A DNA stretch of 64,000 bases from Gammaproteobacteria bacterium (GTDB lineage Bacteria > Pseudomonadota > Gammaproteobacteria > Pseudomonadales > Azotimanducaceae). Each line of letters begins with the position of its first letter. Within the stretch, counting starts at the first letter, position 1. Made by a program: the position numbers and the translations under genes. The stretch covers positions 20,820 through 84,819 of the forward strand of contig VYDB01000010.1 of the NCBI GenBank assembly GCA_009843635.1, given 5' to 3'. This document shows, piece by piece, positions 39,283 to 49,850 of the stretch. The notes under the pieces were generated by a model. That model worked only from the letters and a program-made list of their open reading frames with translations, was not told the DNA's origin and ran no database searches.

Positions 39283-39299
39283 ACATCGCCCCGTTAGCC

Positions 39300-40250
39300 G
39301 TGCTGGCCATCACCCCCGGAGAACCCGCTGGCATCGGCCCTGATCTGATCGTCATGTTGGCCCAGCGGGAGCGGACCTCGGACTGGGTGGCGCTGGCCGA
39401 TGCCGAAACGCTTAAGGACCGAGCCGGCCGGCTTGGCCTACCGCTGACGCTGACCGACCAGCCGACCCGGGGCGCCAGTTGCCTGTGCCTCGAACCGGCG
39501 CCGCTGGCCGAACCCGTCCAGCCGGGCGCCTTGAACCCAGCCAACGCGCCTGCCGTCATCGCCGCCTTGGACCGCGCCGTGGACGGTTGCCTGAAGGGAC
39601 GTTTCAAGGCGCTGGTCACCGGCCCGGTGCAGAAGTCGGTCATCAACGAGGCGGGCATTCCCTTCTCCGGGCATACCGAGTACCTGCGCGACCGTTGCGG
39701 CGCCACCGACGTGCTGATGCTGCTGGCCGCGGGCAGTCTCCGGGTGGCGCTGGCCACCACCCACCTCCCCCTGTCGGAAGTGCCCAACGCCGTGACCGAG
39801 GCCCTCTTGGAATCCAAGCTGAAGCTGCTGCTTGGCGGTCTTAGGGCCCGGTTTGGCTGCACCTGGCCACGCATCCTGGTCACGGGCCTAAACCCCCACG
39901 CGGGCGAGGCGGGTCACCTGGGCCGGGAGGAGACCGACATCATCGAACCGGTCTGCGCACGCTTGCGCGCCCTGGGCGAGGCGGTGACCGGACCGCTGCC
40001 CGCCGACACCGCCTTTACGCCGAACCGCTTGGCGGACGCCGATGCGGTATTGGCCATGTACCACGACCAAGGCCTTCCGGTGCTCAAGCATGCCGGATTC
40101 GGCAAGGCGGTGAACATCACCTTGGGCCTGCCCTTCATCCGCACCTCGGTGGACCACGGCACCGCGCTGGACTTAGCGGGCACCGGCCAAGCCGACCCAG
40201 GCAGCCTGGAAGCGGCGATCACGTTGGCGGAACGCCTCAGCCGGCGTTGA
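39300..40250 (+). CDS. pdxA: 4-hydroxythreonine-4-phosphate dehydrogenase
   Basis: A 316-residue enzyme of pyridoxal 5'-phosphate synthesis. [36 protein letters not shown] (metal-binding His), [25 protein letters not shown] and [37 protein letters not shown] are diagnostic, with metal-binding histidines in the last two. The start is not certain: GTG 39300, 17 bp after surA, gives the usual short N-terminus, while a TTG at 39234 lies inside surA. Its end overlaps the convergent alr gene by 14 bp. The rsmA-apaGH genes that often follow are absent. Confidence 0.94.
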   Translation: MLAITPGEPAGIGPDLIVMLAQRERTSDWVALADAETLKDRAGRLGLPLTLTDQPTRGASCLCLEPAPLAEPVQPGALNPANAPAVIAALDRAVDGCLKGRFKALVTGPVQKSVINEAGIPFSGHTEYLRDRCGATDVLMLLAAGSLRVALATTHLPLSEVPNAVTEALLESKLKLLLGGLRARFGCTWPRILVTGLNPHAGEAGHLGREETDIIEPVCARLRALGEAVTGPLPADTAFTPNRLADADAVLAMYHDQGLPVLKHAGFGKAVNITLGLPFIRTSVDHGTALDLAGTGQADPGSLEAAITLAERLSRR

Positions 40251-41286
40251 ACTTATTTTCGTACTGGCGCTCAACACGTGGGGAGATGCCGGTGAGGATT
40301 TCGTAGGCGATGGTGTTGGCCTTGGCGGCCACCTCGTCAACGGGCAGGTTGGGGCCGAACGCTTCCACCCAATCGCCCACGGCCAAGTCGGCGCCGGTAG
40401 CGTCGATGGCCGTGAGGTCCATAGAGACGCGGCCCAGCATCGGGCAGCGGCGATTGTTGGCGGCCACTGCGCCGCGGTTGGACAGCAGCCGGGGCAGGCC
40501 ATCGGCATAGCCGATGCCGAGAACGGCCACCGCGGTCGGCCGCTCCGCCGTCCAACTGGCGCCGTAACCGATTGCCTCCCCCGCCCCGACCGTGCGCACT
40601 TGGACGACTTGGGCTTCCAAGGTGGCAACCGGCTGCATGGGGTTGGGGCGCTCAGCCCAAGGGTTGCCGCCATAGAGTCCGATGCCGGGACGGGCAAGGT
40701 CGCAGCCAAAGCCGGCCCCATTCAGGATGCCGGCGGAATTGCCGATGCTTAAGCGGACGCCGGGAAAGCGCTCGCGCAGGCGCCCGATGCGCTCCGCCTG
40801 CAAGGCGTTCAACGGATGCTCCGGCACGTCGGCGCAGGCCAGGTGGGTCACCAGAAGCCCGACCTCAACGCCGCCGAGAGCCTCCAAGACCACATCGAAG
40901 GGGAACCCCAGCCGTTGCATCCCCGTGTCAACGTGGATCGTGGCCGGGTTGGGGTTTCGTGCCGTCCATAGGGCTAGCTGCTCCGGGCTGTTCAACACCG
41001 GATTGAGCCCGTGCTCAAGCAGCGCATCGGCAGTTTCTAGGAAGACGCCTTCAAGCACGTGGATTGCCGGTTCGGCCAGCATCCGACGCAACGCAACGCC
41101 CTCCGAGGCCCGCGCCACAAAGAAGTGCTCACAGCCGGCCGCAGCCAGCGTTCGGCCCACCGCCTCGGCACCGAGCCCGTAGGCGTCGGCTTTGACCACC
41201 GCGCCCACGGCACCCGCCGCAGCCTCGTGGAAGGCGCGATAGTTGGCGGCCAGGGCTTGAAGGTCGATCCGCAGGCGAGCCGTCAT
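40237..41286 (-). CDS. alr: Alanine racemase
   Basis: A 349-residue PLP enzyme making D-alanine for peptidoglycan. The PLP lysine is K32 in [10 protein letters not shown]. The second catalytic residue is the Tyr in [31 protein letters not shown] and [15 protein letters not shown] also match. The family has biosynthetic (Alr) and catabolic (DadX) forms, which are not separated by sequence alone; no dadA is nearby. It is a single gene, tail-to-tail with pdxA. Confidence 0.96.
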   Translation of the reverse strand: MTARLRIDLQALAANYRAFHEAAAGAVGAVVKADAYGLGAEAVGRTLAAAGCEHFFVARASEGVALRRMLAEPAIHVLEGVFLETADALLEHGLNPVLNSPEQLALWTARNPNPATIHVDTGMQRLGFPFDVVLEALGGVEVGLLVTHLACADVPEHPLNALQAERIGRLRERFPGVRLSIGNSAGILNGAGFGCDLARPGIGLYGGNPWAERPNPMQPVATLEAQVVQVRTVGAGEAIGYGASWTAERPTAVAVLGIGYADGLPRLLSNRGAVAANNRRCPMLGRVSMDLTAIDATGADLAVGDWVEAFGPNLPVDEVAAKANTIAYEILTGISPRVERQYENKFNAG

Positions 41287-41317
41287 GCGTCACTAGTGGG
41301 TTGACGGAGCACTACCA

Positions 41318-42937
41318 CTACCAGCCGGTGCTCGGCTCGATGTCAGCGTTGCGCCATGCCGCTTCCAAGCGAGCCTGAACCGCCGCGTTGGGCTCGCCGC
41401 GCCCTGCCAGGACCTGGCTCAAGCCATGCAAGGACCAACCATTTTCCGGGAACTCGCCGAGATCGGCGGCGAAGACTTCCGCCGCGGCATCAGCATCGCC
41501 GTGGCGCAGCAGGGCGGTGCCCAGGGATTGGCGGATCGGGTAGTGCCAGAACGGCGGTTCCGAGTACGGCAGCGAGAGCTGGGCCGCCACCGCTTCGCGC
41601 AACTGCTTGATTTCCTCATCGCCATCGCCCCGCTGCTTGGCCATTCCTGCCCGCACCAAGTTGGCGGCGATGCCGACCAAAGTGTCGCTGATGTCGGCGC
41701 GGCGCAGCACCACCAGTTCCAGCTCACCACTGCCCCGGATCGCCTCAAGGGCCTCAAGTTCCGCCTGGGCCGCCGCGAGCTCCCCCTTGGCGGCAAAGGC
41801 GAGGCCGCGGCCATAGTGCCGCATGGCTTCAGCGTAAGGCAGCCCTTCGGCCACTACTGGCGCCGCCAGCGCTTCGTCCCACATGCCGAAGCGGACGAAC
41901 GTGTACATGCGCACGGGCAAATAGGCCTGGATGGCGCCCATGGCCTGGGCCATCTCCGGAGGGATCCGCTCGCTGAGCCGCTCGGCGGTGGCCAAGGCCA
42001 GTTCCCGGCGGCCTTCCATCATGGCCGCGTACCAGAGGAAGTGCAGGTTGTGGGGATAGTAGGCCGCCGGGTACAGGCCCTGGGCGTTGCATTGGGCGAT
42101 GTAGTCCTCATCGGCCGCGGCGGCCCGCTCATTGGCCGTGACCGCATCCTCGTAGCGGCCCAGCCGCAGATAGATGTGCGACGGCATGTGCACCAAGTGG
42201 CCAGCCACCGGCACTAGGCCGCCCAGCCGGTCGGCAGCGGCCTCCGCCTTCTTCGGCGTGAACTGCTCCATGGCGTGGATGTACAGATGGGCGGCGCCCG
42301 GGTGGCTGGGGTCGGTGCCCAGCACATGCTCCAGCGCCTCCACCAAGGCCACCGTGTGCGCGTTCGGCGACCCATCGGCCTGCCAATAGGCCCAGGGTGA
42401 AAGATCCATCAGGGCTTCAGCGTAAAGGGTGCGGGCATTCAAGTCGCCTGGGTACTTTTCGGCCAGCACGCGCATGGCCTCGGCGTAGGCGGCGTCCAGC
42501 GCGGCGCGGTCCGCGCCGGTCGCCGAATAGCGGGCTGCAATGGCATCGATGTAGTCGCGCTCGCGTTCGGTTTCATGGGCCTTCTGCGCCAAGGCCATGC
42601 CGATGGCCTCCCAAGCCGGGGCGATGGCTTCCTCGCTCATCGGCGCATTGATGTTCGGCCCCAGCGCCAGGGCCACTCCCGCATAGCAGATGCCACAGGT
42701 GGGGTCGATGGCGGCGGCGGCACGGAAGGAACGCACCGACTCGGCGTGGTTGAACCCAAACGCCAAGGTCAGCGCTTGGTCGAAGTAGCGCTGCGCCTTG
42801 GGCGCATCGGTGCTGATGGCGAAATGCAGGGGGCCGATGCCTTCAAGCAGCGGCGCCAGCGGCCGCTCTTCGGCTTGCTGAACCCCGGCGGTTATGGCCA
42901 GCAGCAGCCCCAAGGCAAACTGCAGTGGTCTTCGCAT
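41318..42937 (-). CDS. Exported tetratricopeptide-repeat protein
   Basis: A 539-residue protein with a signal peptide (MRRPLQFALGLLLAITAGVQQAEE) at ATG 42937; a longer frame from 43021 adds unrelated residues. After HFAISTDAPKAQRYFDQALTLAFGFNHAESVRSFRAAAAIDPTCGICYAGVALALGPNINAP the protein is helical throughout, with TPR-like pairs and a conserved HMPSHIYLRLGRY motif, which is typical of a family of uncharacterised periplasmic TPR proteins. No catalytic motif is seen. It is divergent from the SulP gene by 151 bp. Function unknown. Confidence 0.85.
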   Translation of the reverse strand: MRRPLQFALGLLLAITAGVQQAEERPLAPLLEGIGPLHFAISTDAPKAQRYFDQALTLAFGFNHAESVRSFRAAAAIDPTCGICYAGVALALGPNINAPMSEEAIAPAWEAIGMALAQKAHETERERDYIDAIAARYSATGADRAALDAAYAEAMRVLAEKYPGDLNARTLYAEALMDLSPWAYWQADGSPNAHTVALVEALEHVLGTDPSHPGAAHLYIHAMEQFTPKKAEAAADRLGGLVPVAGHLVHMPSHIYLRLGRYEDAVTANERAAAADEDYIAQCNAQGLYPAAYYPHNLHFLWYAAMMEGRRELALATAERLSERIPPEMAQAMGAIQAYLPVRMYTFVRFGMWDEALAAPVVAEGLPYAEAMRHYGRGLAFAAKGELAAAQAELEALEAIRGSGELELVVLRRADISDTLVGIAANLVRAGMAKQRGDGDEEIKQLREAVAAQLSLPYSEPPFWHYPIRQSLGTALLRHGDADAAAEVFAADLGEFPENGWSLHGLSQVLAGRGEPNAAVQARLEAAWRNADIEPSTGW

Positions 42938-43088
42938 ATGTCCACATCCCGATTGTTGAACCGGTGGGCAATAGTGCCTCAATTGACGCCAGTTTGCCCT
43001 TTCTGCTTCATGCAGGCCCACGGGTCATCTGCGGCCTGTGTTACCATCACTCCTTTCAACAAGAACTTCCTCCGTGTCGTAAGACGAC

Positions 43089-44930
43089 ATGGCAAGCCCT
43101 GCCCTAAATCGCTCGCTCGAGTTTGCCCGCGGCCTGCTGGGCAATGTCTCGCCGTTTCTGGATTGGATCCGGGAGCTCAAGGACCCTGCCGTGCGGAGGG
43201 CCGACATCACCGCTGGCATCACCGTGGCGCTGGTGCTCGTTCCGCAATCCATGGCCTATGCGCAACTGGCCGGCCTGCCGGCCCACTACGGCCTGTACGC
43301 CTCCTTCCTGCCGGTTGCCATCGCCAGCCTGTTCGGCTCCTCGCGGCAACTTGCCACTGGCCCGGTGGCGGTCGTCTCGCTGCTCACCGCTTCCGCGCTG
43401 GGGCCGCTGGCGGCCAACAACCCGGAAGCCTACTTGGGTTACGCGGTCGCCCTGGCGCTGCTAGTCGGGCTGGTGCAGTTGGCGCTCGGCGTCATCCGCC
43501 TCGGCTTCATGATCGCCTTCCTCTCGCACCCGGTGGTGCTCGGCTTCACCAATGCTGCCGCCATCATCATTGCCACATCGCAGCTCGGGAAGTTGTTCGG
43601 CGTCGAAGCCGGGGCCACGGAACAGCACTACGAAGCCGTCTGGCAGATGATGGTGCTGGCGTTCGAGTCGCCGCACTGGCCCACCATCAGCATCACCCTG
43701 CTGGCGCTGGCGGTGATTGTGGCGGTCAAGCGCTATTCGGCGAATTTGCCGAACGTGCTCATCGCGGTCGCCATCACCACGCTGGTGTCCTGGGCCGTGG
43801 GGTTTGAGAAGGCCGGCGGCGAGGTGGTGGGCAGCATCCCCCGGGGTTTGCCTGGCTTCGAGTGGCCGCAGATGGACTTTGCCGCCGCCACCCAACTGCT
43901 GGGCGTCGCCATCACCATCGCCCTGATCGGCTTCATGGAAGCCATATCCATAGCCAAAACCATGGCCGTGCAGACACGCCAGCGCCTTGATGCCAACCAG
44001 GAACTGATCGGGCAGGGCTTAAGCAATTTGGTGGCGAGCTGCTTTCAGGGCTATGCCGTCGCCGGCTCGTTCTCCCGTTCGGCGGTGAATATCGAGTCCG
44101 GCGCCGTCACCGGCTTTTCCGCGGTGGTCACCAGCGCCACCGTAGGGCTGACATTGCTGCTGCTGACGCCGCTGCTGTACCACCTGCCACAGGCGACGCT
44201 GGCGATCGTCATCATCATGGCGGTCGGCGGGCTGGTCAAAGTGAGGCCCATGATTCACGCTTGGAAGGCGCAAAAGCACGACGGCATCGTGGCGCTGACC
44301 ACGTTCGTGCTGACGCTGGCCTTTGCGCCAAACCTGGAAACCGGCATCGTCGCCGGCGTGCTGCTGTCGCTTGGGCTGTACATCTACCGCACCATGAGCC
44401 CGCGCATCTATTCCTTGGCGCGCCACCCGGACGGGAGTTTGCGCGAAACGGGCAGCGATGAAGGGCCCGAGTGTCCGAAAATCGCGATCCTGCGCTTTGA
44501 GGGGTCGCTGTTCTTCGCCAATACGACCTATTTCGAAAACAAGGTGCTCGAGCGGGTGGCCGCCATGCCCGAGTTGACCTGCATCATTGTCGATGCGGTT
44601 GCGATCAATGAACTCGATGCCACCGGCGAAGCCATGCTGCGCACGCTCTCGGAAACGCTGGCCAGCCGCGACATCGCGGTCCTGTTTGCCCGCGCGCAGG
44701 GCAACGTGATGGACGCCCTACATCGGACCGGCTTCACCGACCAGGAGGGGGAGCACCACTTTTTTCACAGCCGGGCAGATGCTTTGCGCTACGCTTGGCA
44801 GCGGCTGCGCCAACATAACGATGCGGATTGCCCGGTCGGGGATTGCCAAGCCAGCGACCTGACGGGTTGCCTGTTGCAGGCACGGGGCGGTTCGTATCAG
44901 AAAATACCCCGAGTAGTCTCAACGAAATAG
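43089..44930 (+). CDS. SulP family anion (sulfate) transporter with STAS domain
   Basis: A 613-residue inner-membrane transporter. VALVLVPQSMAYAQLAGLPAHYGLYASFLP is the SulP signature, and about a dozen hydrophobic segments follow to residue 440. The C-terminal STAS domain (PKIAILRFEGSLFFANTTYFENKV, VIDAVAINELDATGEAMLRTL) resembles anti-sigma antagonists and regulates transport. The substrate may be sulfate, bicarbonate or another anion; no carbonic anhydrase or sulfur gene is adjacent. ATG 43089 is the first start that leaves the cytoplasmic N-terminus intact. Confidence 0.94.
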   Translation: MASPALNRSLEFARGLLGNVSPFLDWIRELKDPAVRRADITAGITVALVLVPQSMAYAQLAGLPAHYGLYASFLPVAIASLFGSSRQLATGPVAVVSLLTASALGPLAANNPEAYLGYAVALALLVGLVQLALGVIRLGFMIAFLSHPVVLGFTNAAAIIIATSQLGKLFGVEAGATEQHYEAVWQMMVLAFESPHWPTISITLLALAVIVAVKRYSANLPNVLIAVAITTLVSWAVGFEKAGGEVVGSIPRGLPGFEWPQMDFAAATQLLGVAITIALIGFMEAISIAKTMAVQTRQRLDANQELIGQGLSNLVASCFQGYAVAGSFSRSAVNIESGAVTGFSAVVTSATVGLTLLLLTPLLYHLPQATLAIVIIMAVGGLVKVRPMIHAWKAQKHDGIVALTTFVLTLAFAPNLETGIVAGVLLSLGLYIYRTMSPRIYSLARHPDGSLRETGSDEGPECPKIAILRFEGSLFFANTTYFENKVLERVAAMPELTCIIVDAVAINELDATGEAMLRTLSETLASRDIAVLFARAQGNVMDALHRTGFTDQEGEHHFFHSRADALRYAWQRLRQHNDADCPVGDCQASDLTGCLLQARGGSYQKIPRVVSTK

Positions 44931-44967
44931 GGTCTGACCGGTCTTCCAGACACTCCAAGGCACATCC

Positions 44968-45405
44968 ATGGAACCATCCACCCATGCACTGAGCCGCCGC
45001 TCGTTCGCGCTTTACTGCGGTTCAGCCACTGTGGCAGCGGCCTTCGGCGCTACCGTGCCCGAAACACCGGAATCGGGGCTGTTTCAGAAGCTGTCCGCAG
45101 CGTTGACGGGCCTCCCAGCCGCGGCACTTGATGCCCAATTCGCCCAAGAGTTGGCAACGGCCTTGGCTGCTGGCGGGCGCATCGGCGAACTGGAGCGCCG
45201 GCTGAGGGCGCCGGGCGGCGAGTTCGGCGACTTGGAGACGGAGATCATTGCCGCTTGGTACTCGGGCATCCTGCCCACACCGTCCGGGCCGATGGTTGGC
45301 ACTTTTCGGGACGCCTTGATTTGGGCCGCCCTCGGCTTCGCCACGCCGCCGGGCGTTTGCGCGGCGCCGCAAGATTGGTCCAAGCCACCCGAAGCCTCCG
45401 CCTGA
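44968..45405 (+). CDS. Small subunit of a membrane sugar/alcohol dehydrogenase (Tat-exported)
   Basis: A 145-residue protein with a twin-arginine signal (SRRSFALYCGSATVAAAFGA). The mature part, LETEIIAAWYSGILPTP, TFRDALIWAALGFATPPGVC and DWSKPP, matches the small subunit of FAD-dependent gluconate, sorbitol and fructose dehydrogenases. This subunit carries the large flavoprotein to the periplasm. The large subunit gene follows 16 bp later. The haem-c subunit normally completing the complex is not seen. Confidence 0.88.
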   Translation: MEPSTHALSRRSFALYCGSATVAAAFGATVPETPESGLFQKLSAALTGLPAAALDAQFAQELATALAAGGRIGELERRLRAPGGEFGDLETEIIAAWYSGILPTPSGPMVGTFRDALIWAALGFATPPGVCAAPQDWSKPPEASA

Positions 45406-45421
45406 CGAACATCCCGTCGCT

Positions 45422-47044
45422 ATGCAAGCAGTTGCAGCCGACGTCATCATCGTCGGGTCGGGGGTGGCCGGGGCGCTGGTGGCCGAGCGACTGGCCCGTG
45501 CGGGCATTGGGGTGGCGGTGCTTGAGGCCGGTCCGCGAATTGATCGCGCCCAAGCCTTGGGGCGTTACTTCAATGCGCCCATCAAGACCCCCGAGAGTCC
45601 CTACCTGGCCACGCCGGAGGCGGACTTCCCGCTCAGCGCTGACAGCGGGCACTGGTACCGGCAATCGGGCCCCGACCCCTTCAAAAGCACTTACCTCAAG
45701 GCGGTGGGCGGCACCACTTGGCATTGGCTCGGCACCTGCCTGCGCTTTCTGCCCAACGACTTTCGCCTGAAGACCCTCTACGGCCGCGGCGTCGATTGGC
45801 CCATCGGCTATGACGAGCTTGAGCCCTTCTACTTGGCGGCGGAAAGGGAGCTGGGTGTGGCAGGCGATTCGAACGATGACTTGGGTTCCCCCCGGTCGGG
45901 GCGCTTTCCCATGCCGGCGATCGCGCCGTCCTATCTTGACCAAGTGTTTGAGCGGGCCCTTGACGGCAGCGGCTTTGAGGTCCGGGCAACGCCCCAGGCC
46001 CGCAACTCGGTGGTTCATGATGGCCGTCCCGCCTGCTGCGGCAGCGCGAGCTGCATCCCGCTGTGCCCGGTTCAGGCCAAGTACGACGCCACCGTTCATC
46101 TGCGCAAGGCGGAGCGCTTGGGCGTCGCGGTGCACGAACGGGCCACGGCAACCAAGGTGGAAACCGATGCGAACGGACGCATTGCGGCCATTCGCTTCCG
46201 CCGGCCGGACTTGAGCGAAGGGATCGCCCAAGGCCGCCTCTACGTCATTGCCGCCCATGCCATGGAGACGCCCCGGCTGCTGCTCCATTCCCGCTCCGAG
46301 CGCACGCCTGCCGGGGTGGCCAACCGTTCGGATCAGGTGGGGCGCAATCTCATGGACCATCCCATTCGATTGAGTTGGGCGCTCGCGGGCGAGCCCGTGT
46401 GGCCCTATCGCGGCCCCCTGTCCACGGCAGGGATCGAAAACCTGCGCGACGGCACGGCGCGCTCAGCCCGCGCCGGCCTACGCATCCAGATCGGCAACGG
46501 CGGCTGGACCTGGGGCACCGGCGGGGCGCTGACGTTGGCCCGCGCCTTGGCGGAATCAGGGCTGCGCGGGGAAGCGCTGCGAAACGCGGTGGTTGATCAA
46601 GCCTCCCGGCACCTGGAGCTGGCCTCGTTGACCGAGCAGTTGCCGGACGCCGGCAACCGGGTGGTGCTCGATGCCCGGGACAAGGACCTCTACGGCGTGC
46701 CGCTGCCGCGCCTGCACTACGCCGTCGGCGACTATTCCCGCGACGGCTTGGCCACGGCGCAGGGCATCCATGACCGCATCTTCGCCAAGCTGGGCGCCAC
46801 GACCATCCATCACCATCCCGAGTTCCAAGGTGCCGGGCACATCATCGGCACCTGCCGCATGGGCAACGATCCGGCCCAATCAGTCGTGGACTCCGCGCTG
46901 CGCTGCCACGACCACGACAACCTCCACATCCTCGGCTCTGCGGTCTTCCCCACCTCGGGGACTGCCAATCCAACCCTGACCATCGCCGCCTTGGCGCTGC
47001 GGTTGGCGGAAACCATCAAGACCTCCCTGACGGAAGGGGAATAA
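45422..47044 (+). CDS. GMC-type FAD dehydrogenase large subunit
   Basis: A 540-residue GMC oxidoreductase. The FAD motif is DVIIVGSGVAGALVAERLARAG, the substrate-side segment is KAVGGTTWHWLGTCLRF, and GVDWPIGYDELEPFYLAAERELGVAG is typical of the gluconate/sorbitol dehydrogenase group. The catalytic His region is HHHPEFQGAGHIIGTCRMGNDPAQSVVD, and the end GSAVFPTSGTANPTLTIAALALR contains the second conserved site. It has no signal of its own and would be exported as a complex with the twin-arginine small subunit encoded just before it. It passes electrons to ubiquinone or a cytochrome. Substrate not determined. Confidence 0.92.
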   Translation: MQAVAADVIIVGSGVAGALVAERLARAGIGVAVLEAGPRIDRAQALGRYFNAPIKTPESPYLATPEADFPLSADSGHWYRQSGPDPFKSTYLKAVGGTTWHWLGTCLRFLPNDFRLKTLYGRGVDWPIGYDELEPFYLAAERELGVAGDSNDDLGSPRSGRFPMPAIAPSYLDQVFERALDGSGFEVRATPQARNSVVHDGRPACCGSASCIPLCPVQAKYDATVHLRKAERLGVAVHERATATKVETDANGRIAAIRFRRPDLSEGIAQGRLYVIAAHAMETPRLLLHSRSERTPAGVANRSDQVGRNLMDHPIRLSWALAGEPVWPYRGPLSTAGIENLRDGTARSARAGLRIQIGNGGWTWGTGGALTLARALAESGLRGEALRNAVVDQASRHLELASLTEQLPDAGNRVVLDARDKDLYGVPLPRLHYAVGDYSRDGLATAQGIHDRIFAKLGATTIHHHPEFQGAGHIIGTCRMGNDPAQSVVDSALRCHDHDNLHILGSAVFPTSGTANPTLTIAALALRLAETIKTSLTEGE

Positions 47045-47204
47045 GCGGTTGCGCGTGTTGGGGCGATGTGTTCCCATGCGGGCGGGGCTGGGCAAGGGTC
47101 CGGCTTGAAACGAATCGGGAGGCGTGCCCAGGGTCATCAAGGCCGCTCGAAGTTTGCGCGGTTGGCTGAACGGGCCGCCCACAATCGACGTGGGGAGATT
47201 CAGC

Positions 47205-49841
47205 ATGACGTCAGCACGAAGCTCGGCTTACGCCACTAAAGGGCTCATTCCATCCTTGATCCTTGCGGCTGCGGCGCCATTTCTAGCGCCGACCGCATTT
47301 GCGGCGGAAATCGAGGAAATCATTGTCACGGCGCGGGCCACGGAGGAGTCCGTGCGCGATATCCCGGTGGCGATCACGGCGGTCGGGGAGGAGCGCATGG
47401 ACACCTTCGGGCTGGAGGGGTTCATGGACTTGGAAGCCATCACGCCCCAGCTCAGCATTGGCCGCGGCGGCAGCGGCAACGGCGCCGCCATCGGCATTCG
47501 CGGCATCGCTTCGGCCACCTCCAGCATCGGCATCGAGTCATCGGTGGGCATCATCATCGACGGCGTTTACATGCCCCAGGCCCGCGCCATCAACGAGGGG
47601 CTGTTCGACACCAGCCAGGTGGCGGTGCTCAAAGGCCCGCAGGCGCTCTACTTCGGCAAGAACTCCACCGCTGGCGTAGTCTCGGTGATGACCAACAACC
47701 CCGGCGACGAGTTCGAGGCGAGCGTTCGGATCAACAACGAGTTCGAGTCGGAGGACCTGACCCTGGAAGGCATCATCTCGGTGCCCGTCAACGAAATGCT
47801 GGGGCTGCGCGCTGCGGTGCAGACTTCGGACATGAACAAGGGCTGGATCCGCAACAACGCCGGCGCCGACAAGTACGCCACCTTCGATGCGGCCACTGGG
47901 CAGATCAACGTGTGGGACAACCCGGCGGCCGCGGGCGAGTGGTGGCCCGGTGAGGAAACCACCTATTTCCGCCTAACCGCCGCCGGGGACTTGAGCGACC
48001 GCTTCAGCTACAACATCAAGGGCTCCTACGCCAAATTCTCGCAGCATGCCTCCAGCGGCGGCGGGGAACTGTTCAGTTGCCCCACCCTCGGCGGACGCCA
48101 GCACATCAGCCTGCCCGTCGACCCGCAACCGCCGGGCCGGCAGACGACGCTGTTCGAGCCGCGCCCGGTGCCCGACTCCGACTGCGAGGTCAACTTGGCC
48201 CGGGGCATCAACGACGTGCCGCCCGGCATCGGCGCGATCAACTCGCTGCTCAACCAGTTCGGCGACGGCGACCTGGGCGAGAAGTTCACCTCCTGGAACA
48301 TCACGGGCAACTTCGACTACGCCTTCGACAAGGTCGATCTGCGCACCATCATCAACTACAACGATGCCACCGAGCGCTGGGTCAGCGACTTCGACGGCGG
48401 CGGCATCACCAACATCTTTGCCGGCGAGCGCAACACCTTCGAACAGTTCGCCATCGAGTCCCGCGCCGTGACCCGCTTCGACTCGCCGGTGAACCTGGTG
48501 TTCGGCGCGTACTACCAGCAGACGGACCGCTTCTTCGATCAGGACGTGATCTTCGCCTTCCTGCCATTCCCCGGCTGCGTCGTGGGCACGGCCACGGTGT
48601 GCGGGCCGGAGTTCACCGGGCCGCTTGAGGATCCCGACGACCAGTTCACCGCCTACAACAAGATTTCCGAGACCGACGGCGAAACCTGGTCGGTGTATGC
48701 GGAAGTGGTCTGGAACCTGGCCCCGGACTGGGAGCTCACCGCGGGCGCCCGGTACATCCACGAAACCAAGGATTCCTTCTTCATCCAGCCCTACGTCTTT
48801 CCGTTCGTGACGGGCCTGTTCATTCCCTTTGATCCGGGCAACCTGCTGACGAGGGCAGCAGCGGACCAAACCTTCAAGAACCTGATCCCCGAAGCCACGC
48901 TGACCTGGACGGCCACGGACAACGTCACCGTCTATGCGGCCTACAAGGAAGGCTTCAAGTCCGGCGGCTTCTCCAACAGCGCCATCCTGAGCAACCTGTC
49001 GCCGCCGCTGTTGAACGGCGCGCCTTGCATCTCGCCCGGTCTCGGCGGCACCTGCTCCGCCAGCCCCGGCGACGACCTGGTGTTCAGCGACTTCGTCTTC
49101 GACCCGGAGGAGAACAAGGGCGGCGAGGTTGGCGTGAAGGCCTCGTTGCTCGACAACTCCATGCTCGCCTCCCTGGAGGTGTACTACTACAAGTTCCGCG
49201 ACCTTCAGGTGGACTTCTTCAACGACGCCCAATTCGCCTTCGTGACGTCCAACGCGGGCGGCTCGGAGACCTATGGCGCCGAAGTGCAGGTGGATTGGGC
49301 GACGCCGGTTGAGGGCCTGTTCATCAGCGGTTCCTTCGGCTGGCTGGAGTCGAAATTCACCGAGTTCTTCCAGTTCTGCCACGGCGGCCAAACGCCGGCC
49401 CAAGGCTGCGGACCCTTGCAGCCCGGCCAGACCGAGACGGACCTGCGCCAGAACCTGGCCGGCAATACGCGCCCCGGCGCGCCGCGCTGGTCCGGGCACC
49501 TAGCGGCCATGTACGAGCGCGGCATCGGCAACGGCCTGGTGCTCGGCATCACCGGCAACGTGCAGTACAAGAGCAAGACCCACTTGAGCGCGGACATTCC
49601 GTCCATCACCTATCCGTCCTACGCGACGCTGGACGCCAACGTCCGCATTCGCACCCAGGACGGCCGCTGGCAATTGGCCTTCATCGGCAAGAACCTTACC
49701 GACAAGCTGGCCATACGCAGCGCCGCCGACGTGCCTTCAACCGGCGGCAACACCGGCACGGCCGAGGGCTTCCTGGGCGACCTCTCCGGCGGCACCATCC
49801 GCCCGCGACAATACGAACTGGAGCTGACTTGGCGCTTCTAG
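47205..49841 (+). CDS. TonB-dependent outer-membrane receptor
   Basis: An 878-residue receptor with signal peptide (to about residue 33) and TonB box EEIIVTA just after it. The plug domain is at 40-170 (IPVAITAVGEERM, GIRGIASATSS, VAVLKGPQALYFGKNSTAGVVSV), followed by the 22-strand barrel ending in RPRQYELELTWRF with a terminal aromatic residue. ATG 47205 is supported by GGGGAG 8 bp upstream. These receptors import siderophores, vitamins, glycans or other ligands with TonB energy. The sequence is of the large marine-type group and no ligand is evident from neighbours. Confidence 0.94.
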   Translation: MTSARSSAYATKGLIPSLILAAAAPFLAPTAFAAEIEEIIVTARATEESVRDIPVAITAVGEERMDTFGLEGFMDLEAITPQLSIGRGGSGNGAAIGIRGIASATSSIGIESSVGIIIDGVYMPQARAINEGLFDTSQVAVLKGPQALYFGKNSTAGVVSVMTNNPGDEFEASVRINNEFESEDLTLEGIISVPVNEMLGLRAAVQTSDMNKGWIRNNAGADKYATFDAATGQINVWDNPAAAGEWWPGEETTYFRLTAAGDLSDRFSYNIKGSYAKFSQHASSGGGELFSCPTLGGRQHISLPVDPQPPGRQTTLFEPRPVPDSDCEVNLARGINDVPPGIGAINSLLNQFGDGDLGEKFTSWNITGNFDYAFDKVDLRTIINYNDATERWVSDFDGGGITNIFAGERNTFEQFAIESRAVTRFDSPVNLVFGAYYQQTDRFFDQDVIFAFLPFPGCVVGTATVCGPEFTGPLEDPDDQFTAYNKISETDGETWSVYAEVVWNLAPDWELTAGARYIHETKDSFFIQPYVFPFVTGLFIPFDPGNLLTRAAADQTFKNLIPEATLTWTATDNVTVYAAYKEGFKSGGFSNSAILSNLSPPLLNGAPCISPGLGGTCSASPGDDLVFSDFVFDPEENKGGEVGVKASLLDNSMLASLEVYYYKFRDLQVDFFNDAQFAFVTSNAGGSETYGAEVQVDWATPVEGLFISGSFGWLESKFTEFFQFCHGGQTPAQGCGPLQPGQTETDLRQNLAGNTRPGAPRWSGHLAAMYERGIGNGLVLGITGNVQYKSKTHLSADIPSITYPSYATLDANVRIRTQDGRWQLAFIGKNLTDKLAIRSAADVPSTGGNTGTAEGFLGDLSGGTIRPRQYELELTWRF

Positions 49842-49850
49842 CCCGCGGAG

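Noticed and set aside
39234..39299. Upstream TTG start for pdxA
   Set aside because: It lies inside surA and adds residues not found in PdxA; GTG 39300 fits family length.
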